NCBI GenBank assembly: GCA_002863045.1
Contig: PKDH01000036.1
Location: 67,630 to 100,966 of the forward strand
Direction: 5' to 3'
DNA: 33,337 nucleotides
Origin: Legionella sp.
GTDB taxonomy: Bacteria > Pseudomonadota > Gammaproteobacteria > Legionellales > Legionellaceae
Each line of letters starts with the position of its first letter. Positions within the stretch are counted from its first letter, which is position 1. A program made the translations under genes and the position numbers. The notes under the pieces were generated by a model that did not search any database, was not told where the DNA came from, and worked only from the letters and a program-made list of their open reading frames with translations. Below are positions 16,677 to 24,456 of this stretch, piece by piece.

Positions 16677-16713
16677 TTGTTGCGTGGTTTTTAAAGCGCA
16701 ACAATTTTTTTTT
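16677..16713 (+). terminator. Intrinsic terminator after the precursor gene
   Basis: Perfect inverted repeat TTGTTGCG (16677-16684) and CGCAACAA (16697-16704), loop of 12 nt, followed directly by nine T residues (16705-16713). An upstream arm AAAGTAAA (16640-16647) can pair with TTTACTTT (16671-16678), which overlaps the terminator stem by two bases. Confidence 0.88.
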
Positions 16714-16739
16714 AATTTGATGGAATATACCTACCCTAC

Positions 16740-18677
16740 ATGATGTTTATCACTAATTTAACCAATTCTTTCTTGTGTCCTTATCAAGTGGCACTTGATT
16801 TATCCGCCTTTTTCAATCTTACCAATGAGGCTTTTATAGCCCAGGCTTTTAAGCCTCTATGTGCCCTTGATAGCACCAATGATTGGGTTAATCTAGAATC
16901 ACTTGGTCAACCTACCGCGGTGCGCTCAAAACAATTAATTGATTGGCTTTTATCTTCAGTTGATAACAAACCTTCTTGTCTTGACTGCAAAGTATTTCTT
17001 GATAAACAGCCTTTATCGTCAGATAACTTATATTGTTTATTGCACCTTGCAAGCCGCTTAAGTTTAACAATAACCTTTTTAGTGCATCCAGATAATCAAT
17101 CTTCACTTATTAAAGCAACTGCTTGCTTACTTGAGCATGCCCACACCTCGCTTTATTTTGAACATGACTTTTTACATAAAAATTTGTATGTAGCCGCGCT
17201 AAATGATGCTGAAAAAAGAAGTTTTGCTTGTCTTAAGCAAGTCGGATTTAGCGATATTTTGTCGCACCCTAACATCACCATCGGCTATGCTTGGATGTGC
17301 TTGAAAGCAGGTGTGCCTGAGCATGCTTGTTATCAGTTAAATCAAGCTTTAACTCGAGCTAGCACCCCTTACTTTAAAGCTCATCTATTTTTGCATTTGC
17401 TGATGATGCGATTTTTTTCTCATCAATACGATACCGTTGCTCATATGGCGTTTCCTGATTTAAACCCCTTAACCCTTGATGAAAAAACCACGCTGTATTT
17501 TCTTGCGGCTTATTCAGCAACACTAAGTCGCCATCTAACCAAAGCATCTGATTTTTTTGCACAGTGTCAAATCAATCAAGATACGGCCATTACCGATGAG
17601 TCTTCTTTATATAGATTGAATTTGTACGCCCTTTTTTCAGTTTTACAAGGTCACACCGATGTTGCTTTTCAACTTGAGTTTAAAATTAAAGATTACATAG
17701 CTACTCATCATATTCAAACCACCGGCCTGCGTTACGTTAATTTTATTAATATCGCGCGTTTATATAAAAAAACCAAAGAATATACCCAGTCTTTGCATTA
17801 TTATCAGCAAGCTTATCAAGAAATTGGTCATGGTGGTTTTAGTACAAGTGACCATATTTATTACGCAATGAATTTGGGCAGCTTATTTGAAGCGTCAAAA
17901 AATATTGAAGCTGCGCTCAATTATTGGCTTAAAGCAGCGATGCATTGGCTGGCTTGCGATAACCCTTATGCTTTGTCTTGGCGCCCACGACTTATATTGT
18001 GTCAAGAAACCATCCAAGATATTGAAAAGCCTCTTTGTTTAAAAAAAGTTAGTCATTTTTTTAGTCAAAAAATAAAAGCGTTGTATCGACAATGTGGCTA
18101 TAAACCTGTACCTGACACCACCAAGTCATATTACTTTGTCGAAGATGATGCGCATATTACTAAAAAAAACTGTTATATCCGCCAAAACATGGTGATATAC
18201 ACCGCAGATTCAGCGTTACCACTAACGTCATATCACCACTTACCTGAATCTCAAGCGCTTGCAGGTTTAGTGCGTTTCTATCTTGATATGAGCTTTACAT
18301 TTGCCCAAACAGATAACACCTTGATTGTTGACACTTATTTGAATCAACAAGAAATTACCCAAATAACAACTGCTCAAAAACATGCCGTTTCTATGCAATG
18401 CGCGCAAGTTTGGTTTAATGAACTTCAACCAATTTTATGTGAGCAACCAATTGAATTAGCCTTGTCTCCTACTGTAATGGCTATGCAACATACTGATGCA
18501 GGTTTACAGGTAACCTTTAACCGCAGTTTTTTAAACCATACTTTTTCTAATGCTGATGAAATTGCTACTTTGGTACAATTAGACCAATCAAACATCGCTT
18601 TAACGGCATCTCATTTAGCGATTTTACCAACATTACTGCAAAAACGTGTGGTACGCATTAATTTAACAACTTCATAA
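16740..18677 (+). CDS. TPR-like helical-repeat protein downstream of the TOMM precursor
   Basis: A 645-residue protein without signal peptide or membrane segments. Residues about 178-410 consist of paired helices of TPR type: YAWMCLKAGVPEHACYQLNQ, YFLAAYSATLSRHLTKASDF, and most clearly VNFINIARLYKKTKEYTQSL then HYYQQAYQEIG (about 331-362) and AMNLGSLFEASKNIEAALNY (about 375-395). TPRs bind peptides or proteins. The N-terminal 170 residues and the C-terminal 230 residues are unrecognised. The ATG follows the T-run of the terminator by 26 nt with no clear Shine-Dalgarno (only GGA at 16722), so expression may depend on read-through or a weak promoter overlapping the terminator. Possible roles are regulation, maturation or immunity for the TOMM product, but nothing in the sequence proves this. 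Confidence 0.7.
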   Translation: MMFITNLTNSFLCPYQVALDLSAFFNLTNEAFIAQAFKPLCALDSTNDWVNLESLGQPTAVRSKQLIDWLLSSVDNKPSCLDCKVFLDKQPLSSDNLYCLLHLASRLSLTITFLVHPDNQSSLIKATACLLEHAHTSLYFEHDFLHKNLYVAALNDAEKRSFACLKQVGFSDILSHPNITIGYAWMCLKAGVPEHACYQLNQALTRASTPYFKAHLFLHLLMMRFFSHQYDTVAHMAFPDLNPLTLDEKTTLYFLAAYSATLSRHLTKASDFFAQCQINQDTAITDESSLYRLNLYALFSVLQGHTDVAFQLEFKIKDYIATHHIQTTGLRYVNFINIARLYKKTKEYTQSLHYYQQAYQEIGHGGFSTSDHIYYAMNLGSLFEASKNIEAALNYWLKAAMHWLACDNPYALSWRPRLILCQETIQDIEKPLCLKKVSHFFSQKIKALYRQCGYKPVPDTTKSYYFVEDDAHITKKNCYIRQNMVIYTADSALPLTSYHHLPESQALAGLVRFYLDMSFTFAQTDNTLIVDTYLNQQEITQITTAQKHAVSMQCAQVWFNELQPILCEQPIELALSPTVMAMQHTDAGLQVTFNRSFLNHTFSNADEIATLVQLDQSNIALTASHLAILPTLLQKRVVRINLTTS

Positions 18678-18694
18678 AAATGAGCAGGAAAACT

Positions 18695-19213
18695 ATGTTT
18701 AATCGTAACCGTATATTTGGTCATCCACTTAAATCATCGCAAAACTCTTTAGAATTTATACCGCGCCGAGAGCTGCCTATATCAAACTTAAAAAATGTTA
18801 AAAATAATAAAAAAGACCAAGAATACCAAGACACTTTCTATGACCCTATACGCCATATTTATGGTTACACTCTTTCACAAGAAGTAGCACCTGTATGTCA
18901 AATTATAAGAGTAACTCCTGAAGAACAAGATTGTCTTGATAAGATGCTGCAAGCTTATGAAAATGCCTATATCTTTGATGAACATACTCAAACACTGTTC
19001 TACAACCGTCACCATATCATCGAAACAGTTAAACTTGATAATAAAACCCAATTTATGCATTACTTTGATCAAATAATGAATATTGATCATCTCGCTTATA
19101 AAACACGTTTTTTATCAGCTGCTACCCTACAAACATTAATCACTGCCAACACAGACCACCGTCCAAAGACTGACTCCACCAATACTTCAAGGATGACGAA
19201 CAGATTTTCATAA
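18695..19213 (+). CDS. Orphan protein of unknown function
   Basis: A 172-residue product not recognised. The frame is also open from an ATG at 18680, 2 nt after the TPR gene, but GCAGGAA lies 5 nt upstream of the ATG at 18695, so the latter is preferred. Basic, asparagine-rich N-terminus, then a mixed region with VTPEEQDCLDKMLQAYENAY and TQFMHYFDQIMNIDHLAYK, both likely helices. No signal peptide and no membrane segment. Its position suggests cotranscription with the TPR gene. Confidence 0.6.
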   Translation: MFNRNRIFGHPLKSSQNSLEFIPRRELPISNLKNVKNNKKDQEYQDTFYDPIRHIYGYTLSQEVAPVCQIIRVTPEEQDCLDKMLQAYENAYIFDEHTQTLFYNRHHIIETVKLDNKTQFMHYFDQIMNIDHLAYKTRFLSAATLQTLITANTDHRPKTDSTNTSRMTNRFS

Positions 19214-19237
19214 CAATGTATTTGGATACAAAAATTA

Positions 19238-20542
19238 ATGCTTCAGCTCGAGACAACCTTACCCCATATTAAAAACTTATTATTTTTTCGTGAAATTAAT
19301 GCGACAGATATTCGTAAAGCGGTATTTCAAGCAAAGATGGGGCCCGATATATCGGCTAAATATCCGTTAAGTGAATTTCCACATTATACGGAGTATTACT
19401 TTTTTGTACGCTCTATTGCTTTAAAATTAGACAAAATTGCTCCGCTAGATTTATGGACAATTATCTTTGACAAAAACTTAGGGCAGGGTGAGTTTAAAGC
19501 AGAAATTTTGGCCATACTGTTAGATAAGCCAGGCGCTAAAGAGGCTTGCTTATTTGTACATCGATATAATTGGACCATCTTAACTGCCGCGGCAGAGACA
19601 AGAAATTATCACTGCTTTGAATTAATCAAAAAGCGACTCATCGAGTATGATTGTTGGGAGTATCAATCAAACTTAGTCGACATTGTGGGTTGTACAGCTT
19701 TGGATTATTTACAACATCCGCCTGGTAAATACAGACGTTTCTATAAAGACTTTGAATCAGATGATCTTGTAAATTGCTATTTTCAACTTGCACGAATAAT
19801 AACATCAGAAAACTCGTCGCTTCAAACACTGGCTCGACATGGCGATGCCAAAAATTTAAAGAAATGTATTCAAACCATGGGTGTTAAAGCAAAATCTGCT
19901 ATTTTGCACTTTAAAACCACAAAAGGAAGGACGATTCTGCATGAAGTCGCCAAATCAGGTTCAATAGAATGTTTAAATATTATCATTGATTTATTAGGTG
20001 AGGACATCCATCAACTATATATTGCAGCTACAGGACTTTGGATGCCTTTAGATCATGTATGCGCATATGGTTGGACACCTTTGTATTATGCATGTAAATA
20101 TAGTCAGTTAACCATGATTAAACGATTAATCACCTTATTTCCACAGTCATTAGAAGAATTTACCAAAACTACTAGTCCAAGTTTTCCATGGGAATATATT
20201 CTTAAACAAAATAACTTAAGTGTCATTCATTTGATTTGTTCAAAGTTACCAAAAGATAATCGTTTTATGATTAATTTTTTAGAACAAGAGAGTCAGTTTT
20301 TGACAAATGACAAAAGCGTGCTTCCCTACACCAGTGCAGCAGCTTTTTTTGTTATGACACAGTTTTTTTTAGTTAGAAACGGTTCAAGTTTTATTGAGAA
20401 TTATGACCACGAAGAAACCTCTTTTATCTTTAGAGAAGCGATAAAATTACACCAAGAAAAAAACGAACGTCATCATTTGGATACTGTGACAAGAGATTAC
20501 ACAATTTATGAAGATTTTGATTTCGAGTTTGATCTTGCTTAA
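19238..20542 (+). CDS. Ankyrin-repeat protein
   Basis: A 434-residue protein with a few recognisable ankyrin repeats at about residues 225-330: KGRTILHEVAKSGSIECLNI followed by a loop, then YGWTPLYYACKYSQLTMIKR. Weaker helical repeats occur before (NWTILTAAAETRNYHCFELI, about 112) and after (LSVIHLICSKLP). The first 100 residues are unassigned. The C-terminus is very acidic and aromatic (YEDFDFEFDLA). Ankyrin proteins of intracellular gammaproteobacteria are often secreted and bind host proteins; no secretion signal can be proved here. No good Shine-Dalgarno precedes the ATG. Codons are more AT-rich than in the housekeeping genes. Confidence 0.75.
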   Translation: MLQLETTLPHIKNLLFFREINATDIRKAVFQAKMGPDISAKYPLSEFPHYTEYYFFVRSIALKLDKIAPLDLWTIIFDKNLGQGEFKAEILAILLDKPGAKEACLFVHRYNWTILTAAAETRNYHCFELIKKRLIEYDCWEYQSNLVDIVGCTALDYLQHPPGKYRRFYKDFESDDLVNCYFQLARIITSENSSLQTLARHGDAKNLKKCIQTMGVKAKSAILHFKTTKGRTILHEVAKSGSIECLNIIIDLLGEDIHQLYIAATGLWMPLDHVCAYGWTPLYYACKYSQLTMIKRLITLFPQSLEEFTKTTSPSFPWEYILKQNNLSVIHLICSKLPKDNRFMINFLEQESQFLTNDKSVLPYTSAAAFFVMTQFFLVRNGSSFIENYDHEETSFIFREAIKLHQEKNERHHLDTVTRDYTIYEDFDFEFDLA

Positions 20543-20585
20543 AAAGAGTACTCATCGAATGATATCCTCTTGCATTAAGCTTAAG

Positions 20586-21170
20586 TTAAAGCACCTTTCT
20601 TAACACCAACCAACCGCGTGGCAAATTATATGCCGGATTTATTTTGGCCATAGAATTGAACATATCCTCGATATGAACCCAGTAGGGATAAGTAATGTTA
20701 AAATCCACATCAGCAACAAGTATGTGAGATGATGTGCTGTTCATAACAGGCGAGTAATGCGGGCTGCCATCTTTTGCCTTGGAATTAATATCAACAAAAT
20801 CATCTTGCAAAAAATTCACCACGACTACGGCTTGCTGTTCTTTAGTAGCTCTTTGTATGTCGTCTTTAAACACAGCATCGTTTGCCGGATAAGCACGTTG
20901 ATATCGCACTTCTAACTGACGAGCAAAAATAATTTCTGATAAAAATCCAAGCTCATGTAAAGCCATGCCTCTTTTATGAAAATCGTGTACCGGTAACCAT
21001 TGAGCAAAACATTCAGCTTGCCAACAATTTTCTTGACAATAATCTAAGCCTAAACCAATTGCGGCTAAAATAACCGATGCAGGCCCGCAGCTTGTATCTG
21101 TAGATTGCCTAAAGCCTTCCAAATAATGCTCTAACATAATGTGAGCAGGCGTTGGTTTTTTAGTTGTCAT
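20586..21170 (-). CDS. Phytochelatin synthase-like papain-fold protein
   Basis: A 194-residue protein matching the catalytic half of phytochelatin synthases (Pfam Phytochelatin, clan CA peptidase C83). Expected Cys-His-Asp residues are visible: Cys28 in TDTSCGPASVILAA, His138 in GSPHYSPVMN and Asp154 in HILVADVDFNITYPYWVH, the last matching the plant pattern 'LDVARFKYPPHW'. Plant enzymes transfer gamma-Glu-Cys from one glutathione to another to make metal-binding phytochelatins; short bacterial members mainly hydrolyse glutathione to gamma-Glu-Cys. Without the C-terminal metal-sensing domain, hydrolase activity on glutathione or related peptides is more likely here. No signal peptide. It lies 13 nt after the broken HIT gene and is convergent with the ankyrin gene. 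Confidence 0.8.
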   Translation of the reverse strand: MTTKKPTPAHIMLEHYLEGFRQSTDTSCGPASVILAAIGLGLDYCQENCWQAECFAQWLPVHDFHKRGMALHELGFLSEIIFARQLEVRYQRAYPANDAVFKDDIQRATKEQQAVVVVNFLQDDFVDINSKAKDGSPHYSPVMNSTSSHILVADVDFNITYPYWVHIEDMFNSMAKINPAYNLPRGWLVLRKVL

Positions 21171-21183
21171 AAGAATTTTATAA

Positions 21184-21529
21184 TCAAGCTAAAAGTGCTT
21201 GCATTAATCGCTGTTTTAATTTTACCCATTCATCCGCTGTTAAAAAGTGTTCTACCATATCTTTTTCATCCGTTGTCCAAATAGGCTTACCAAAACGTAC
21301 ATCTTGTTCATAACGTGGAATGATATGGAAATGCAAGTGTGGAATAACATTGCCAAGTGAGGCGTAATTTATCAAAGCAGGTGTTAAAGCATCATAAATA
21401 GCATGCGCCGCTTGTTGTAAATCATGCATAAAAACTTGATATTCAGCGTCAGTAAGTTGCTCTAAACCGGTCACATTCTGAATAATCATTATGTTCAGCT
21501 AATTCACCGCAAAAGGGACAATGTTCCAT
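21184..21529 (-). pseudogene. HIT-family gene, broken by internal deletion and frameshift
   Basis: HIT proteins are small nucleotide hydrolases or transferases with the motif HxHxH. A proper start with TAGGAG five bases upstream at 21529 encodes MEHCPFCGELAEHND, the typical N-terminal zinc-knuckle opening, but this frame stops at 21449 after 26 codons. A different frame, open from 21489, encodes the rest of the domain: VTGLEQLTDAEYQVF and NYASLGNVIPHLHFHIIPRY, with the complete HIT triad (His51, 53, 55 of that frame). The family segment of about 25-30 residues between the two parts is absent, so this is a deletion and not one miscalled base. A 101-residue product from the ATG at 21489 is possible but lacks a ribosome site and the N-terminal strands of the fold. 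Neighbours on both sides share its strand. Confidence 0.7.
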
Positions 21530-21548
21530 AAGATCTCCTATTAATCAG

Positions 21549-24260
21549 CTAGTTAATACTCATTTTTTTATCATCACTCATTTCTTCTTCACCAATATCT
21601 GATCGTAGCGTTTGGTATAAAACGCCTAAACGGCCTTGTGATAGTGGCTTTCGATATGGCTCTTGTGCTAACAATGAGGCTGATTTTCTATTGTTTATTA
21701 CTTTTAACAATACACACGCCGCTTCATATTTAGCTTCTTTACTATATCCAAAAAAACTTAAACGCCTTTGCTCAGATTTGATATTTAAAATATATAAAAT
21801 TAATTGTGATTTGGCGGATAATTCCTCTGCGGCATTTTTTATAAAGCTTGCGGCAGTCATTAAATCATCGCGAAAAGATTCTGCTTGTTCTTTATTGTGA
21901 ATAACTTTTTCAATTATCTTAAAAAACACACAGGGATGATCATTTATTAACATACTCACATTGAATGTGTTATCATTTTGGTCAGCTATCTTATTTTCTG
22001 CTAATAATCGATAATCAATATTCAGCAACAATGTTTCAAGTTGCGAAAATTCGGCCATTTTCTGGTGTTGTGCTAAAGATAAAATTGAATCACCATGACT
22101 ATTTTTTTCTAAAAAAAGTTTAAACTGTTCTATCGGTTTAAGCATATCTAAATCTAATAATTCAAAAATTAGCGCAAAATTTGATGGTGAATGCATCATG
22201 GTCAACATCAAAATTGAATACCCATTATCATTTTGCTTTGTTAAAATATTCAATCGCGCTTCTGGTGTTAATTGCATGAATATTGGTTGAAGTATTGGTA
22301 AGGCTTCATGATTAAAACATGCAGCTATCATCAGAGGTGAATAATTACTCTTGCCGCTATCAGCTAAAACGGCTAATTGAACTTCTGAGTTTAATTCATT
22401 GAGCATGCTTAAAAATAAAGGTAATAATTCAGCATTATTATCTTTATTCATAAGTAATAGGAATAACGCCGAATAACCACTTTTACATTTCTGAGTTAAA
22501 AGAGCGATTTGCTGTGCTGGTTTAAGCTTTATTAGAATGGGTTTAAATAATTGCAATACCTCACAATTCAAACTCATGGCAAACATTAAAACCGAAAGTT
22601 CTTCGTTATTTTTATCATTCAAAACTTTAACTTGTTCTTCTGGGGTCAGATTATTTATTATCTCTACGAATGGTTGCACCATTGCAGGGCTTTCAAGCAT
22701 TGCTAACATCAACGCTGATTCGCCATCACCAGATTTATCCGTTAATAATTCTATCCTTTGTTCAGGTATTAAATTATTTATTATCTCTACAAATAATTTT
22801 AACGTTTCAACACCCTCCAATACAGCTATCATCAAAGCTGAGTAACCCTCACCATCTATTTGAGCTAACAAAACCATTTGCTCTTCTGGTTTAAGTTTCT
22901 TTAGTATCTCTAAAAACAATGGTAAGGTTGAGGAATTTTGATAGATAGATTTCATAAAAATTGAATACCCGTCGTCATCTATGTTCATTAAAATATCAGC
23001 TTGTGTGGCTAAATCGAATTTGATCAATATTTGCAATAATGCAGGTATTGCGGCTCGATAATGCTCTAGAGCATGAAATAATATGGTATTGTTGCTTTGC
23101 TCAGAATAATTAAATACAGCTATAAGTTTTTGAGCTAGCTCATTTGAAAGATTAGATAACGAGGCTACCCATTCTAAAATAGGCATACTAATTAAAAATA
23201 TTTCACTTAAAGAAGCGTTATTTTTCCCTAACACCCACGCACCTAACGCGTTTTGGAGTTTAGGGTTATGACGATGTTCATTTACAAAAAGTAGATAAAA
23301 ACTTAATACATGCGCATCACCAGGTAAATAGTCTGTCAAATTTTTAAGTCGTTCTTCTGAATCTTCTAGCGTGATAAATGCCCTACATTGTGCTTTTGTT
23401 GCTGCAGGCCAATTGCTATAGTGTGTGACAATCGTTTCAGCCAATTTTTGCGCCACAAAAGACCAGTTAAGATCTTCAACCACATCTTCGTTCATGATTA
23501 AAAGCTCATCATAACTAAAGTGTGACGCTTCAGGTACTGCAAAAAAACAATGTAGAAAATCGCGCCATGGTTCATATAAGTGGTAATCATTATAGCCTGT
23601 AACAAGCCGTCCTTGATAATCATACCGCTCACGTAGAGTTGCTTCTATTTCATCTAATAGTACTGTCAAAAGATAGGCTGGCGTGAAGTATTGCCTAAAT
23701 GTTTGCTCTAACTGTTGAATAATACGCAAATCATTCACATTACCTACATAAGCATCATGCGTATTAGCGCGAACACCGTAGCCTTGTAAGCGCGCCGTAC
23801 AAAAAACTCGTTCACGTTGATGAGTATCATCAAACCACAAAGCAAGAACAGTTTTTTCTACCAAATCTTCGCGAATGCGCTGAATATAAAAAGGTAAGCT
23901 TTCAGCTCGACTTAAAAGCTTGACCACTTCAAACATACCGTTATGAAAACCAGGCGTACAATGCACGACTCTTTCAGCAATTTTGCTGGCAATCGCTTGT
24001 TTTTGGCTATCATTTAAAGTTGGCCAATATTCGTCCACATAGCTCAGCAATTCAACAAGATGCCGCATGGCAGTATAATTACCTGCTAAATGTTCTTTAA
24101 TAGCATTTATTGCTTTATCTTCCATCCATTCACTTAATTTTTGCTCGATAAACGCTTGAAGTTCTCTCTCAGTTAAAGATTGATTAAGCTCAATATTCTC
24201 AATCGCTATTTCAAAAGCTGATGGTGGAAAATTAAACATGCTAATATTCTCAATTTTCAT
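21549..24260 (-). CDS. Large protein with about nine tandem 41-residue ankyrin-like repeats; candidate secreted effector
   Basis: A 903-residue protein. Residues 1-380 are mostly helical and unrecognised. Residues about 385-750 form tandem units of about 41 residues with the pattern 'DGYSaLMhAh..s...L.lF.eIl..L.PEEQ..LL', for example GEGYSALMIAVLEGVETLKL and LTPEEQVKVLNDK. These resemble ankyrin repeats but are longer than the standard 33 residues. The tail, after another helical region, ends GEEEMSDDKKMSIN. A glutamate cluster 10-17 residues from the C-terminus is a known feature (E-block) of many Legionella Dot/Icm substrates, so secretion by a type IVB system is possible, though no such system is seen in the window. 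No signal peptide, no membrane segment. The start at 24260 lacks a clear ribosome site; ATG at 24239 is an alternative. Confidence 0.75.
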   Translation of the reverse strand: MKIENISMFNFPPSAFEIAIENIELNQSLTERELQAFIEQKLSEWMEDKAINAIKEHLAGNYTAMRHLVELLSYVDEYWPTLNDSQKQAIASKIAERVVHCTPGFHNGMFEVVKLLSRAESLPFYIQRIREDLVEKTVLALWFDDTHQRERVFCTARLQGYGVRANTHDAYVGNVNDLRIIQQLEQTFRQYFTPAYLLTVLLDEIEATLRERYDYQGRLVTGYNDYHLYEPWRDFLHCFFAVPEASHFSYDELLIMNEDVVEDLNWSFVAQKLAETIVTHYSNWPAATKAQCRAFITLEDSEERLKNLTDYLPGDAHVLSFYLLFVNEHRHNPKLQNALGAWVLGKNNASLSEIFLISMPILEWVASLSNLSNELAQKLIAVFNYSEQSNNTILFHALEHYRAAIPALLQILIKFDLATQADILMNIDDDGYSIFMKSIYQNSSTLPLFLEILKKLKPEEQMVLLAQIDGEGYSALMIAVLEGVETLKLFVEIINNLIPEQRIELLTDKSGDGESALMLAMLESPAMVQPFVEIINNLTPEEQVKVLNDKNNEELSVLMFAMSLNCEVLQLFKPILIKLKPAQQIALLTQKCKSGYSALFLLLMNKDNNAELLPLFLSMLNELNSEVQLAVLADSGKSNYSPLMIAACFNHEALPILQPIFMQLTPEARLNILTKQNDNGYSILMLTMMHSPSNFALIFELLDLDMLKPIEQFKLFLEKNSHGDSILSLAQHQKMAEFSQLETLLLNIDYRLLAENKIADQNDNTFNVSMLINDHPCVFFKIIEKVIHNKEQAESFRDDLMTAASFIKNAAEELSAKSQLILYILNIKSEQRRLSFFGYSKEAKYEAACVLLKVINNRKSASLLAQEPYRKPLSQGRLGVLYQTLRSDIGEEEMSDDKKMSIN
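22011..23108 (-). repeat. Tandem 41-codon repeats inside the 903-residue protein gene
   Basis: Successive coding units of about 123 nt. DNA-level similarity is still visible: an 18-nt stretch at 22650-22667 recurs identically at 22773-22790, exactly 123 nt away, which points to fairly recent unit duplication. Other units have diverged at the DNA level and are seen only in the protein. Confidence 0.7.
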
Positions 24261-24456
24261 AAATTTAAATCATACTATACCGCATATCTGATTATAAGGT
24301 CTACAAATTGGATATATAATATTATTTTTGGCTGATATTTTTAAAAATCACCGATAAAGATAAAATGATCAAACAATGCAGTTTGTAACCTCAGTTATTC
24401 CCATCAAGAGCGTGATTTAATATCATACATGCTTTATTATTTTAGGTATGACGTAC
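24261..24456. promoter_or_regulatory. Divergent promoter region between the repeat protein and purB
   Basis: A gap of almost 200 nt, AT-rich. On the minus strand TATAGT (24279-24274) and TATAAT (24296-24291) are candidate -10 boxes for the 903-residue protein. On the plus strand TAATAT and TATCAT near 24419-24426 could serve purB. No strong -35 boxes and no obvious PurR operator were recognised. Confidence 0.3.

Noticed and set aside
20546..20584. Palindromes GAGTACTC and TTAAGCTTAA in the convergent gap
   Set aside because: Short, without T-runs, and common by chance in AT-rich sequence; not enough for a terminator or operator call.
22537..22894. Plus-strand frames of 102 and 74 codons in the repeat gene
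   Set aside because: Antisense images of the 41-codon repeats; no ribosome site or independent features.
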